NCBI GenBank assembly: GCA_022709905.1
Contig: JAKLHY010000011.1
Span: 1 to 64,000 of the forward strand
Reading direction: 5' to 3'
DNA: 64,000 bases
Source of the DNA: Verrucomicrobiota bacterium
GTDB taxonomy: Bacteria; Verrucomicrobiota; Verrucomicrobiia; Limisphaerales; UBA1319
Each line of letters opens with the position of its first letter. The stretch's first letter is position 1. The position numbers were made by a program, and so were the translations under genes. The notes beneath the pieces are model-generated. The model had not been told where the DNA came from and ran no database searches. It was given only the letters and a program-made list of their open reading frames with translations. This document shows positions 8,931 through 18,690 of the stretch, in pieces.

Positions 8931-9476
8931 TCAGGTTTGGGAGGTGCCTGACAGGGTTCCCCACCAGCTCTTTTCGCTATCGCGACCCGCCCAGCGTGGT
9001 GGATGGCCGAGGTTGGCTAAAATCAAAAACCCGCACTTGCGCAGCGCGTCAATTTCCCGGTCGCGCCAAATAAACCGCCCCTTCTCCGGCTCCACCTGGT
9101 ACCAGTGGCAATAGTCTCCAAAATCGTGCAGCCGGACCCAGCGCGCTCCCATCGACGTCGAGGCCAGCAACGTGTTGCCCGGCTCAGGCACCATTGAAGT
9201 CACGTGCATGCCAAAAGGCGAATCGGGCTACAGCTTGCGGTCCCGTTCCGGAAAAACCCCGAACCACACTTCGCCGGTGGCGGGCGATTCATTGGCCCGC
9301 ACGCGCACCCGGCACATGCCGGGTTGCCGGAGCTGGAACGAAGCGCGTTCCGGTTCGCCAGATTTAACCTGGCGCGTCAGGATTGTCAGCGGCCGCGACC
9401 AGAGATCCTCGAGGGTATATTTGAGAGCGATCTGGCCGGGCTGCGAGTCGGCGGCTACCCTGGCGGTTAGTTCCAC
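8931..9476 (-). pseudogene. Broken glycoside hydrolase (TIM-barrel type)
   Basis: Two parts lie in the same frame, separated by one TAG codon (9228-9230). The upstream part (IALKYTLEDLWSRPLTILTR, then a beta-sandwich-like segment ending GEVWFGVFPERDRKL) is followed after the stop by SPFGMHVTSM, GARWVRLHDFGDYCHWYQVE and KCGFLILANLGHPPRWAG. The SPFGMH...WVRLHD...W..VEP pattern is typical of the start of GH39/GH5-like clan A enzymes. The barrel then stops at 8931 without its catalytic part. Upstream, 9477-9570 looks coding in another frame, implying an additional frameshift. Not functional as read. Confidence 0.6.
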
Positions 9477-9668
9477 CTGTGGGTGGCAAAAGGTCCGTCG
9501 TGACCGAAAAATTGATTATCCGATCAGCGCTGAGGCGCGGCAGCTGAGCCAAGTTGCCAGACCAGTGCTCCGCTTCGTCGCAAAGACAACAGTCGATGAG
9601 GACTTGGATGGGAGATGGGCAAGGTTCTTCTCGCCGTGCCACACTTTGGATCAGTCGTTGGCTCTGCC

Positions 9669-10297
9669 TCAGGCAGCCTGCCGCAGGTACTGATGATGCA
9701 AACCGCCAATCAACGGTATCTCGATCACCTTCCCAGTGTCGGGCAACTGCACCGGTCGCTGGATCGGACTGTCATCGATGCGGGCGGACTTCGTGGTAAT
9801 AAGCCAGGAACTGCTTCAGCATCTGGCGTAGCTGTCGTTCGTGCAACACAATCACGCGATCCAGACATTCCCGGCGGATCGATCCGATTAGTCGTTCGAC
9901 GTAAGGATTTTGCCAAGACGATCTGGGGGAGATCAGTTTCTGCCGGATGCCCATTGACCGACCACATCCGCCGGATGAGTTGAACGAGCTCCCGGTCCTT
10001 TCCAGGTCGCCCCATCCGATACCGGAATTTCCAGCGCCAGAACAGTCTGAACCCGGTTCGCTGCCATCCAATGACGGTTTCGGATCGGAGGATCATTAAA
10101 GCCCTTTTCCAATCGGGCCAGCATCTCTTCAACATGATCCAAATATGTCGATCCAACGGGCGGAGCTTGGGCCTGCGCGTCTGCCGATTGAGCACCGTAA
10201 TTTGGTGCCTGAGGGCGAGATTCTCCAAGGCGAGATCATGCTGGGGACGAAGCCAGCACAACAGGTAGCGCAGGAGTGCTGAGGCAAATGCGAACAC
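9669..10297 (-). mobile_element. Integrase/transposase remnant, copy 2 (frameshifts, core deleted)
   Basis: The N-terminal piece (ALENLALRHQITVLNRQ, ETVIGWQRTGFRLFWRWKFR, RELVQLIRRM) is read from 10297 in one frame. The C-terminal piece SSWQNPYVERLIGSIRRECL through YYHEVRPHR lies in a second frame, and DDSPIQRPVQLPDTGKVIEI to the TGA at 9669 in a third. The segment between LIRRM and SSWQNPYVERL, which should hold the HTH linker and two of three acidic residues, is missing. It belongs to the rve-integrase insertion sequences with an ALRHQ-type N-terminus. No terminal repeats could be identified. Confidence 0.8.
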
Positions 10298-10421
10298 GGC
10301 TGATTAGCTTGGGGACAAATCCAGCTAAATCAACGACTTCGTTTCGTGACGGAGTTTCTGCCACCCACAACACGCTCAAAAGGGCGTGCGGTCGTTCGTG
10401 ATGTGGAGGCGCATTCAAAAT

Positions 10422-12953
10422 TCAATGTTCCAGAGCCACGCCGGCTAAACCGAAGCCGCGCACCGGCACTCGGATTCTGCTCCCCTCGAGTTCGAGCGCG
10501 TCTTGCGCGCGCTCCAGCAAGTCGGTGGCCCCGACCCGCCTCAGGCCGGGGACGTCGAGTTCCAACGGGCTGCTCCGGCCGCTGGTTTCCCACAGTCGAA
10601 CGATGATCTTGCCCGGATGGCCGTCGTCCGCCGGTTTGAAACACGTCGCGATGGCGCGCGTGGGGTCCACGGAAAGGTGCGCCCGATCCAACCAGGCCTT
10701 GGACAGGCGCCCAAGCGCAAAGACGCCCGGCGCGGCGTCGGCACGGCTCCAGGCGACGGCGGCGGCGTTGTCGTAGCCCGGCGCGTGGGCGCGGAGCGAA
10801 TAGCGGAAGCGGAAATGGCGTACGCCGTCCTGGTCCTGGGTGACTTCCTTCCAGTTTTGATCATTGCCCAGCGCCTCGAAGGCCGGCGCGCCCTGGTCCA
10901 ACCGCAGCAGGAAGGCATCCCGCAGGGCAATCGTGACGCCGGTGCGGCCCGCAGGTGAGACGTCCACGAAACCTTGCACGGCAAACCGCCGAGTGTCGGC
11001 GCCGGGCAACAAGTCACCGTCGGGTTGCGGACGCGGACGGACCACGGCCGCGGGCGTTTCGATGCGCAGATCCTTTGCGCCGTCGTTCACGGGGAAGAAG
11101 TGCAGCAGGCGCTGTTCGTTTGTGGTGGGTGGTTTCTCGATCCGGATGTCGAGATCCAGGCGATCGAGCGCCGCGTGTAGCATGACTACGTTGGTCACCC
11201 GCAGGTCGCCAGCGCGGCCAGTGATGCGGAGCTCGCCGATGCAGCCGTCGAACTGCGTACGACATTCGATGTTCGTCAGCGTCTGCTCGCGCCCCTCGTG
11301 GAAAACCGTCTGGCCCAGCGATCGTCCCGATGCGCGGAGCACGAGTTCCTGTCCTGTGGGTTTGTGAACGACACTGCCCAGACCGCCGTTCTGCAAGTCC
11401 ACCCGCACGCGGTAGAAGGGTCCTTCCAGCGTGTCGGTGGTGGCGGAGAAGGGAGGATTTACGGTCAGCAGCGGCTGCGTCGTGTCGAGTCGGAATTCGC
11501 GAAATCCAAGGGGCGGCACGCGCGGGGCGACAAACGAGAGCCGTCGCAGGCCGCCTTCCAGGCGGAGACCTGAAGTCAATCCCGCGACACCGGTCACTCC
11601 AGCGGGCCCCTCCACGGAAACAAAAATGTCCTGGGTGAAGCTGAGCGGGTTGAACACGGTGAGGTAAGCCGGGTCCGGCTTGAGGCCAAGGGCGCTCCAG
11701 GCCCGTGCGGTGAGACGGTGGCTGAGGCCGCCCAACTCGTCGGCCCACTGGCGGCGCAGTTGCGCGTTATGTCGCTTGTTCTTCAGGTCCGTGCCGTTCC
11801 AGGCGTGATCGGCCAGCATCGCCCAGCACCATTCCGCCCTCACACGATCGGTGCGAGTGCGCGCGGCCAGGTCCGGCTCGGCTCGAGTGGCGAGCGCGAC
11901 GAGCGATTCGGCGACCAGAAAGGCGCGCTCGTTCTCGCGCGCCGCCGCCACAGTCTGGGCCAGACTGACCGGCCACAGCTCCCAGGAATGGCCGAAGCAG
12001 CCCCGCAGCTTCGGCAGAAACGGCGTCGCTTGCTCGGCGGCGTCCACCTCGCGACAGAACTGAGCGAGCGTGCCATTGACGAGCTTCGCTGCGTTCGTGC
12101 CGGTGCTGTTGTAAGCGATGATGCGGTCGGCGAAAGCGCGCGCCTGCTTCCAGCTATTCGGGTTGATGTCCGAGTGCGTGCCGCTAGCGAAGATCGTCCG
12201 GAGCGGATAGCTGGCGCCGAGTTGTTCGTAGTGCGGAAGCCACTCCGTAGCCAGGCGTTTAGTGTCCTGGAGCAGATGACCGCCTTGCGTGTAATTGGCC
12301 TTCCGCGAAGCCCATGGGTCCAGGAGCACGCGCACGTCGCTGCCATCAGGGCCTTCCAGCCGAAACAACGGCGGGTTCTGAAGCGCCTTGAACGTGCAGT
12401 CGTAGTCGAGGAACGGCACGTTTACCCACCGGAAGCCGCACCCGGCCAGGATCGTGGCCATGCCCCAAGGCAAGGACGGCAGCTCCGTGTGGTTGGCGAC
12501 GTCCAACGCGATGCCGTGCTCCCGCGCGAACCGGTGTGCCGGAGAGAACGCGCGCAGCACGCTCTCACTGCTCTGCCAGCCCCACAAGGTGTTGCAGAGG
12601 AACGGGGTTAAGCAGATCCGCCCTTCCCGCGCGCGGCGGATGAACTCCTCCTTGCGTTCAGGGTATTTCTCGAAGAAAGCCTCGGCCTCGACAAAGGCCA
12701 TCAGGTTGTAGTGATTGCGGTTCTCCGCCGGTCCAGCATCCGATCGGTTCATCTCGTCGAGGTGCGCGCGGATGAGCTCGGCGAGCGATGCGCGCACCTG
12801 GGCCTCGGTGAAGCCCCAGGTCACGTCCGGACACGTGTCATTGGCGATGATGATTTTCCAGGGTCCCGCAGCGGCAGAGCTCTCGGCCGCATGGAGGCCA
12901 GATACAACGGTCACCGCGACGGCTGCGGCCAGCGTGGGAAGAATTGGATTCAT
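10422..12953 (-). CDS. Secreted GH38-like alpha-mannosidase family protein
   Basis: 843 residues from the ATG at 12953, which overlaps the stop of the upstream chimeric gene by ATGA; a longer frame to 13256 is only a shadow of that gene. A signal peptide (about 1-22) leads to IIIANDTCPDVTWGFTEAQV, the position of the usual GH38 HxHxD metal motif but without the histidine. VANHTELPSLPWGMATILAG aligns with the nucleophile strand of GH38, placing Glu where Asp is expected. The C-terminal half (from about 530) is the beta-sandwich region of the GH38 C-terminal domain. It belongs to a divergent GH38 branch; activity on mannosides is uncertain. Confidence 0.75.
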   Translation of the reverse strand: MNPILPTLAAAVAVTVVSGLHAAESSAAAGPWKIIIANDTCPDVTWGFTEAQVRASLAELIRAHLDEMNRSDAGPAENRNHYNLMAFVEAEAFFEKYPERKEEFIRRAREGRICLTPFLCNTLWGWQSSESVLRAFSPAHRFAREHGIALDVANHTELPSLPWGMATILAGCGFRWVNVPFLDYDCTFKALQNPPLFRLEGPDGSDVRVLLDPWASRKANYTQGGHLLQDTKRLATEWLPHYEQLGASYPLRTIFASGTHSDINPNSWKQARAFADRIIAYNSTGTNAAKLVNGTLAQFCREVDAAEQATPFLPKLRGCFGHSWELWPVSLAQTVAAARENERAFLVAESLVALATRAEPDLAARTRTDRVRAEWCWAMLADHAWNGTDLKNKRHNAQLRRQWADELGGLSHRLTARAWSALGLKPDPAYLTVFNPLSFTQDIFVSVEGPAGVTGVAGLTSGLRLEGGLRRLSFVAPRVPPLGFREFRLDTTQPLLTVNPPFSATTDTLEGPFYRVRVDLQNGGLGSVVHKPTGQELVLRASGRSLGQTVFHEGREQTLTNIECRTQFDGCIGELRITGRAGDLRVTNVVMLHAALDRLDLDIRIEKPPTTNEQRLLHFFPVNDGAKDLRIETPAAVVRPRPQPDGDLLPGADTRRFAVQGFVDVSPAGRTGVTIALRDAFLLRLDQGAPAFEALGNDQNWKEVTQDQDGVRHFRFRYSLRAHAPGYDNAAAVAWSRADAAPGVFALGRLSKAWLDRAHLSVDPTRAIATCFKPADDGHPGKIIVRLWETSGRSSPLELDVPGLRRVGATDLLERAQDALELEGSRIRVPVRGFGLAGVALEH

Positions 12954-13510
12954 GGGTTTGCGATTTTGAAACAGGCCACCGCACCGGCGTTGTTGCAAAG
13001 GAACAGGTGCCCGTTCGCCAGCGCAGGCACGGTCCACGAGCGCCCGTCGAGCGCTTGGTGGCGGGCGATCTCGTGATAGCGGGCGGGCGAGGCGTCGGCG
13101 ATGACGAGTTCGCCGACCTGGCGCAGAATCACAAGCTTGCCATCGAACAGGATCAGGTTGCTCCAGCCGAATCCCTCCTGCACCCACTGCTCGTCGCCGG
13201 TGGCGAGCGAGAGACACTTGAGGCGCGAGCGGTGGTTGCCGAAACGATTCTCCCATGTTTTGTCATGCTTCGCCGGCTTCGCGCCGCGGATGGTGGCGGC
13301 AGGTCCGAGCGTCACGCCGCCGGCGAATTCCAAACCCAGACGCGAAGGCTTGAGCAAGGGCTGACCGTCCACTTCCACGCGGCAGTTCAAGCCACCGGCG
13401 TCGGAAACAGTCAGCGCCAGCTTTCCATCGGGAGAGGCAACGCGGCGTTCCGCCGCCATCATAAAGGATGTGGCCACTGCGAAAGCAGTCGAAATGCACG
13501 TGAGTTTCAT
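12950..13510 (-). CDS. Chimeric secreted protein: GH97 N-terminus joined to PQQ-propeller C-terminus
   Basis: 186 residues from the ATG at 13510, where a signal peptide begins (MKLTCISTAFAVATSFMMAA). Residues 21-95 (RRVASPDGKLALTVS, RLGLEFAGGVTLGP, KTWENRFGNHRS) match the N-terminal beta-sandwich of GH97 glycosidases. Without a break the next residues, LKCLSLATGDEQWVQEGFGW, DGKLVILRQVGELVIADASP and SWTVPALANGHLFLCNNAG, are the last blades of a PQQ-like beta-propeller. Neither half is complete. The best reading is an in-frame deletion fusing two neighbouring secreted genes. The stop overlaps the GH38-like start by ATGA. Confidence 0.7.
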   Translation of the reverse strand: MKLTCISTAFAVATSFMMAAERRVASPDGKLALTVSDAGGLNCRVEVDGQPLLKPSRLGLEFAGGVTLGPAATIRGAKPAKHDKTWENRFGNHRSRLKCLSLATGDEQWVQEGFGWSNLILFDGKLVILRQVGELVIADASPARYHEIARHQALDGRSWTVPALANGHLFLCNNAGAVACFKIANP

Positions 13511-13899
13511 GGAAGAAGACCTTGCCATAGACGACTGGTGAACTGCGAGTGCTTTAGTGAAGGCCCCCAATCGCTTTCGCACGCCTCGTTTTGTCTGCGC
13601 GGCGTGAACTCGCGGGTGCCGACGTTCGCGATGGGTGAACCTTCCCTGGACTTGGACTCGCCGCTGGTGCGATCGAACCCGCGGGCTGTGACCGGCGCCT
13701 TCAATTTCGCCGAGTTCAAGGCGAACTTGACGCAGGCGTTTTTTGAACACGATTGGGGCTGAGGATTATGTCGTCCTGTATGCCGAGGACAGGCGCCGCT
13801 CGAAAACGGCGAGTTTCGCCGCACCGCGGAACCTTCACCTAAATCTTCACCTGACGGGCTGTGAAGGGGCGCTGATCGGGCACTGGACAGGTGTGGTTG

Positions 13900-14045
13900 G
13901 CAAAAATTCCGTACACCCCGAAATGAGTCGTGCCAATCCCCGCTGGGGCGCGCCACGCATCCATGGCGAATTGCTCAACCTGGGACTCGACATCGCGCAA
14001 CGAACCGTTGCCAAGTACATGATCTCTCGTGCCCGACGAGGGCAA
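13900..14045 (+). mobile_element. Integrase remnant, copy 3 (middle segment only)
   Basis: The plus strand reads EMSRANPRWGAPRIHGELLN followed by LGLDIAQRTVAKYM. This is the ANPxWGAPRIHGELLKLG...VSxxTVxxYM linker that follows the N-terminal domain of the integrase family seen at 164-358 and 9669-10297, and is exactly the part missing from those copies. Nothing of the catalytic domain follows. Orientation is opposite to the other two remnants. Confidence 0.7.
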
Positions 14046-14462
14046 GATCGTGGCTTTCCCTGAAGTGGGTGGCCTCCATCATCGCTACGAGCGCCAAGCC
14101 GCCTGAGATCGCTCACCGGCAGCAGTCGTTTGCCAAGTGCTCTGGCAGGACCGCGTAGGCAGCCGACAAATGTGTCGCTCCCGGCGTAGCGTGATTAGTG
14201 CCTGCTTCCCGACGTGATGGTACGCTCAATCCAATCCAATCGTTGCCTTCGGATCCCGGTCTCGACCAGTATCGATCCGTGGCCCGAGCGTGTTGCCTCT
14301 CCGCAAACAGCGCGATGGCTTTTTCGCCAACCACACCCGCGTCTTCCTTCAACCAGCCTGCGCGCCCAGCCTCGGCGGGTAACTTGGGCAGCCCCTGGAA
14401 ATTCGCGAATGCGGCTCACCTTCTTGCTGGTGGTTCTGCGGCTCTGGAGCGCTGCAATCACA
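14046..14462. other. Region without a supported gene
   Basis: About 400 bases between the integrase scar and the stop of the GH67-like gene. Minus-strand frames give coding-like stretches (for example DAGVVGEKAIALFAERQ around 14280-14345), but no recognisable family and no consistent start, so this may be another decayed fragment. Confidence 0.35.
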
Positions 14463-17000
14463 TCACCAGGCGGTTACGGCTTGACACAGGTCCGGCGCTG
14501 TGGCCGGCCAAAACGCCTTTTTGCCATCGGTCAATTTTGCCTCGAGGTAGTATTCGACTGTCCCTTCAGATCGAGGAGGCAGGCTAACCCGATACGCTTG
14601 TCGGGCCCGTTGGTTGGCCGGGACCTTCACAAATCCACCTCTGCCCAGAGGACGCCAGTAGAGGTTCAATCCGCTACATTTCGGCCCGGAAAGCACAAAT
14701 GCCCGGACTTCCTGCGGTTCGCCGGCTCTTGTTTGTGTGCATTTGGCCGATACGAAAATCCGAGGTGCGCCCCGGTAAGCGCTACTCACGGCCGCTCCTG
14801 CTGGCAATGGTTCTCCCAGGATTTTAGTAATCGCAGCATCTTGAGAAGACACCACACGCTCACGCATCCCGCTTTCGATGCTTGAAATCGTGCCCACCTC
14901 CCCGGGTGACTTGGCGCACCGAACGAACGTCGCAATCAGCTCCTCATAACTCCGCGCCAATTCCACTCGTTGCGGAACAACCTCATTCCGAACAAAAGCT
15001 CGCTTCGTCTCTGTGTCCGAAATGACCTCGGCTTGTTTCACTCGAACCGCGAGGCGACCGGCCAGCACCCAGGTACGTACTCGCAACTCAGTGGCATGGA
15101 CAATATCTGCCCAATAATCAAAGCGCTCCAGATTGCCGGTGCCCTTGATGCGCGAGCGCAGGGTTTCCATTTCCCGCAGAGGAGCGAAGAACTGGGAGAT
15201 CCTGGCGTCCGTCGTTTTTGCACCCTCGGCTATGAGTGCGTTGATGCCCGGGTGCTTCGCATCCAGTTTTTGCAGTACTCGCCCAACCTCCGCCCCGGCC
15301 TCGCCACCGAACAAGCTGCTGCCCCAGTCAGCCCAGAATTCGTCTATTTCCGGCATTCTCCCCGACCGATCAGCACCGGCGGTGCCCAAGCTGCTCTGCG
15401 TGAAGTCCCAACCGGCGTGCGCCAGGGCCATGATGTTCGGCGAGATCGCCGCGGTCCGCCAATGGATCGCCATCATCCCCTCGCATCCGTAGCGGAGGGC
15501 GTCCTGGGAGTTCACGAACATGCGCTGCACCCAGAACTGCAGGTCCCAGCAGGTGCAACAATGTGCGCCGGCAGTGCTGTCGTCCTCAGCCCAGCCGATG
15601 ACCCACTTCGGCCGGCCCGGCATCGCGCCGTAATGCTTCTCCACCGGATCGGCCCCGCCACTGGTATTGATGGATGAGGCAACCCAGTTCGTCGGCGTGC
15701 GGTGGTGGAACCAAAGCGGGTCGTCAATTGTGCCCAGGCGCCACCCGCAGGTCGCAAACCCGAAAGGTACCTTCACGGCGTGAGCGGCCGCCTCGATGAT
15801 TGCCATGTCACGTTCAACATTTGTTCGGGTCGTGATTTCCCAACCGGCACACCCCGGCTCGCCACCCAGCCAGATTTCCGGCGCCCAATACCAGAAGTAA
15901 TCGATTGGCATCTTGCGTTTGAGCCGCAGGAAAGTGCCCTCGTATAAGCTTCGAATCACGGCTGGGTCGTCAGCTTTCATTCCTCTAGCTTCAAGGCGCG
16001 CAGCCAGCCCTTTCGGAATACCCAGCGGAATTTCCGTGCCGACAGAGATCTTTACCCCAAGCCGACGGGCGTGGGCAAATGCGCGCTCCTGGAAGTCCCC
16101 ATATTGATTGAACATAGCGGCGGCCTGCTCACCGGTTTTCGGCCAATCCAGCCAATCCAATAGGAAGTCCGGGCCATAATCGTCGGATTCAAAGAAAAGC
16201 CCGGCCCCAGAGGCATACCGGCTGGTCGGATACGGCTTCACTTCCCACCCCCGGCGGGTGGTTACCACCCCCGACTCGTATCCGAATCGCACATTCCCGC
16301 GGGCATCGACGTCCTGCGGCAGTCCAATCCACACGCTGGCCTCAGGCCCAGCACTGGGATTCCAACTGGGATAAGTGTGAAGCCCGAAAAAATTCATCCG
16401 AAGCTTCACCATCTGTGATAAGACGTTCCGGTAGTCCTGCAGGTTCCACCAGTCCGGACCGACCGAAAAATCGTGAAAAGGCTGAAGTCCGCGCAAGGCG
16501 AACCGCGGTTTTCCGGTTTCGTCGATCTTGGGCAATCCGCCGTCCAGTCGTGCTTCGGGCAAAATGTCTTCGTCGATTCCAAACCGCACGCCCAGTTTCT
16601 CGGCAAAGCGATAGGCGCCATATAACGCGCCGACCCCATCTCCGCCGACGATCCACCATAGATTGCCCGCTTTCGTCCGGCTCGTGCGCAGCGTGAACTG
16701 CTGTGGGGCTAAGTCCTGCCCAATCTCGCCGCAGAACGAGCGATCCTTGCACGAGACTACAATCCGGTCCCCTGTGCCCGAACCTTTCCTCACCTTGAGT
16801 AGCTTGCCGATGCGCAAGTAGACGTAGCGCTGTACTTCATAGGCAGCCAGCCGCTCCTGGTCCGAGGCCTCCTGCCTGATTGAGATCGCCTTGGGGATCG
16901 GGGCCGCAGCCTGCGTTGGGAGCAGGACCGGCAGGAGATCAAGAAACAGGCAACCAATAAACATTGACGCCAATCTCCTGGCGGTTAAGCGCATAAGCAT
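14463..17000 (-). CDS. Secreted GH67-like glycoside hydrolase
   Basis: 845 residues from the ATG at 17000 (a second ATG at 16994 is equally possible), giving a signal peptide ending near PTQAAA. Residues 40-160 (AAYEVQRYVYLRIGKLLKVR, WWIVGGDGVGALYGAYRFAE, KLGVRFGIDEDILPE) are the alpha-glucuronidase-type N-terminal domain that sits before a TIM barrel. The barrel follows (RNVLSQMVKLRMNFFGLHTY, FAHARRLGVKISVGTEIPLG, YFWYWAPEIWLGG), then a helical region and a C-terminal sandwich from about residue 740. It resembles GH67/GH115-related unclassified enzymes; substrate unknown. A 295-bp divergent promoter region separates it from the 17296 gene. Confidence 0.7.
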   Translation of the reverse strand: MLMRLTARRLASMFIGCLFLDLLPVLLPTQAAAPIPKAISIRQEASDQERLAAYEVQRYVYLRIGKLLKVRKGSGTGDRIVVSCKDRSFCGEIGQDLAPQQFTLRTSRTKAGNLWWIVGGDGVGALYGAYRFAEKLGVRFGIDEDILPEARLDGGLPKIDETGKPRFALRGLQPFHDFSVGPDWWNLQDYRNVLSQMVKLRMNFFGLHTYPSWNPSAGPEASVWIGLPQDVDARGNVRFGYESGVVTTRRGWEVKPYPTSRYASGAGLFFESDDYGPDFLLDWLDWPKTGEQAAAMFNQYGDFQERAFAHARRLGVKISVGTEIPLGIPKGLAARLEARGMKADDPAVIRSLYEGTFLRLKRKMPIDYFWYWAPEIWLGGEPGCAGWEITTRTNVERDMAIIEAAAHAVKVPFGFATCGWRLGTIDDPLWFHHRTPTNWVASSINTSGGADPVEKHYGAMPGRPKWVIGWAEDDSTAGAHCCTCWDLQFWVQRMFVNSQDALRYGCEGMMAIHWRTAAISPNIMALAHAGWDFTQSSLGTAGADRSGRMPEIDEFWADWGSSLFGGEAGAEVGRVLQKLDAKHPGINALIAEGAKTTDARISQFFAPLREMETLRSRIKGTGNLERFDYWADIVHATELRVRTWVLAGRLAVRVKQAEVISDTETKRAFVRNEVVPQRVELARSYEELIATFVRCAKSPGEVGTISSIESGMRERVVSSQDAAITKILGEPLPAGAAVSSAYRGAPRIFVSAKCTQTRAGEPQEVRAFVLSGPKCSGLNLYWRPLGRGGFVKVPANQRARQAYRVSLPPRSEGTVEYYLEAKLTDGKKAFWPATAPDLCQAVTAW

Positions 17001-17295
17001 ATCGACGGTAAATTCACGGTTGGGTGGAATTGGCTTATTCTGGCACTTCTTCGGCCGTAGAACTTGCCCGGGCACAATTCTATTTTTCGGATCATCTGGA
17101 TCCGATAAGTAGTGATTCGTTGCGAGCATGGCAAGAGGCAAAGTCTTTACGTTTTCGGCGTAATACAACAGACGCAGCAAGGTCCGGGCATGCCGCTTTC
17201 TGATGTCGCGCAACCTTAACGATCCCCTGGGTCAGCTGAAGGCAACTTCTCGGTCATTGACATGGAGCGGCGCTGTCTGGCACACAGGAGTTCTC
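17001..17295. promoter_or_regulatory. Divergent intergenic region between two glycosidase genes
   Basis: This 295-bp stretch must carry promoters for both the GH67-like gene (minus) and the Tat-exported hydrolase (plus). An AGGAG at 17286-17290 is well placed as ribosome binding site for the ATG at 17296. No convincing operator dyad was found. Confidence 0.45.
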
Positions 17296-18690
17296 ATGAG
17301 AACCCAGCTAAACCGGCGGCAATTCCTGCAAACCACCATGGGAGTGAGTCTCGGTGCGGTGCTCGCGTCACGCGCAATCGGAATTGCAGTCGCTGCTGAT
17401 CGAACGCGCGAAGAACTCGAGCGCCTGTTCGAGTCGGACAATCCAACCCTGGTTCGTCTCGCGGTAGACGTGATGCGCAACTGTGTGCTGGCCAAGATCA
17501 AGCCGCCGGAGGGGACGGCCAAACGACGCTGGCTGCAGGCCGGCACGGGTGACGCGTTCTATGGCCAATGGATTTGGGATACGATGTTCGTGGTGGACCT
17601 GCTGGCAATCCTGCCCGAACACAAGGAGACCATCCGCGACGTGTTTCAGAATTACTGGGACTTCCAGGAGCGGTGGAATGCCCGGTTCCCGGCCTATGCG
17701 CACAACATGGTGTCGTGCATGATCGAACCACGTGGCAACGTCAAGCCCTGGTATGAATACCCGGCCTACTCGCAGATTCCAATCTTGGGGTGGGGCATTG
17801 AGCGGGTTTACCAGCGCAACGGGGACAAAGAATTGCTGCGCCAATCTCTCGTCCCCCTGGAGAAGTTCCACGAATGGTATTGGCGGGAACGGGACGTGAC
17901 CGATTCTGGCCTGATCGCGGTGGGAACTTACAGCGATAATGTCCAGGAAGCTCGCAATGAGACCTACGATAACGAGTGCTGCCTCGATGATTTGATGCTC
18001 ACGCTCCACCCCAAACGCCAAGACGTGCCGCCATGGCCCTGGGGCGGCGAAGGCAGGTGGTACGGCAACATATGCGTGCCAGGCAACACCGGTTACCTCC
18101 TCCTGGCCGAACGCAGTCTGGCGCGGTTGGCAACCATCCTCGGTGACAAAGCCATGGCGAAGCGTCGAAAGAAGCGCATCGACAAAGCCATTGCGGCCGT
18201 TCGCCGGCACATGTGGGATAAGGAAAGCGGAACCTTCCTCGCTGTAAATAGGGACACGTTCGAAAAGATCCGAGTTGCTACCATCGGCAGCTGGATGCCC
18301 CTGGTCGCCGAAGTCCCTACGCCGAATATGGTGAAACGCATGGCGGAGGCGATCCAGACAGACCATTGGCAGACGCCTTTGCCGATCCCCACAGTCGATC
18401 GGCACGACAAACGGTGGGTTTCCAACAGTTATTGGCGAGGTGACGTGTGGCCCGTGCCCAATTACCAAGTTGCGTGCGGCTTCGCCGCTGCCGGCCACCG
18501 CGCGATTGCCGTCGAAATCGCGGACAAGACCGTTGCGAACGCGATCACAAACGGCATCAACGAACATTACGATTCAGTGACCGGAAAACCTTTAGGAGTG
18601 GGCAATCTCGGGATGTCGTGCAGCATCATAACGTTGATGCTTGACGGCCTGACGAGCAAGTATCACCTGAAGGTCAGGAAAACTGCCTGA
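17296..18690 (+). CDS. Tat-exported (alpha/alpha)6-barrel glycoside hydrolase (GH63/MGH-like)
   Basis: 464 residues from the ATG at 17296, preceded by AGGAG. The N-terminus has a twin-arginine signal (NRRQFLQTTMGVSLGAVLAS). The body shows the toroid signatures of the GH63/mannosylglycerate-hydrolase-like families: FYGQWIWDTMFVVDLLAIL near residue 86, YNDE-like ARNETYDNECCLDDL near 223, and NSYWRGDVWPVPNYQVACGF near 378. Such enzymes trim glucosyl or mannosyl units from small glycosides. The substrate cannot be predicted. It opens the plus-strand half of the carbohydrate locus. Confidence 0.8.
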   Translation: MRTQLNRRQFLQTTMGVSLGAVLASRAIGIAVAADRTREELERLFESDNPTLVRLAVDVMRNCVLAKIKPPEGTAKRRWLQAGTGDAFYGQWIWDTMFVVDLLAILPEHKETIRDVFQNYWDFQERWNARFPAYAHNMVSCMIEPRGNVKPWYEYPAYSQIPILGWGIERVYQRNGDKELLRQSLVPLEKFHEWYWRERDVTDSGLIAVGTYSDNVQEARNETYDNECCLDDLMLTLHPKRQDVPPWPWGGEGRWYGNICVPGNTGYLLLAERSLARLATILGDKAMAKRRKKRIDKAIAAVRRHMWDKESGTFLAVNRDTFEKIRVATIGSWMPLVAEVPTPNMVKRMAEAIQTDHWQTPLPIPTVDRHDKRWVSNSYWRGDVWPVPNYQVACGFAAAGHRAIAVEIADKTVANAITNGINEHYDSVTGKPLGVGNLGMSCSIITLMLDGLTSKYHLKVRKTA

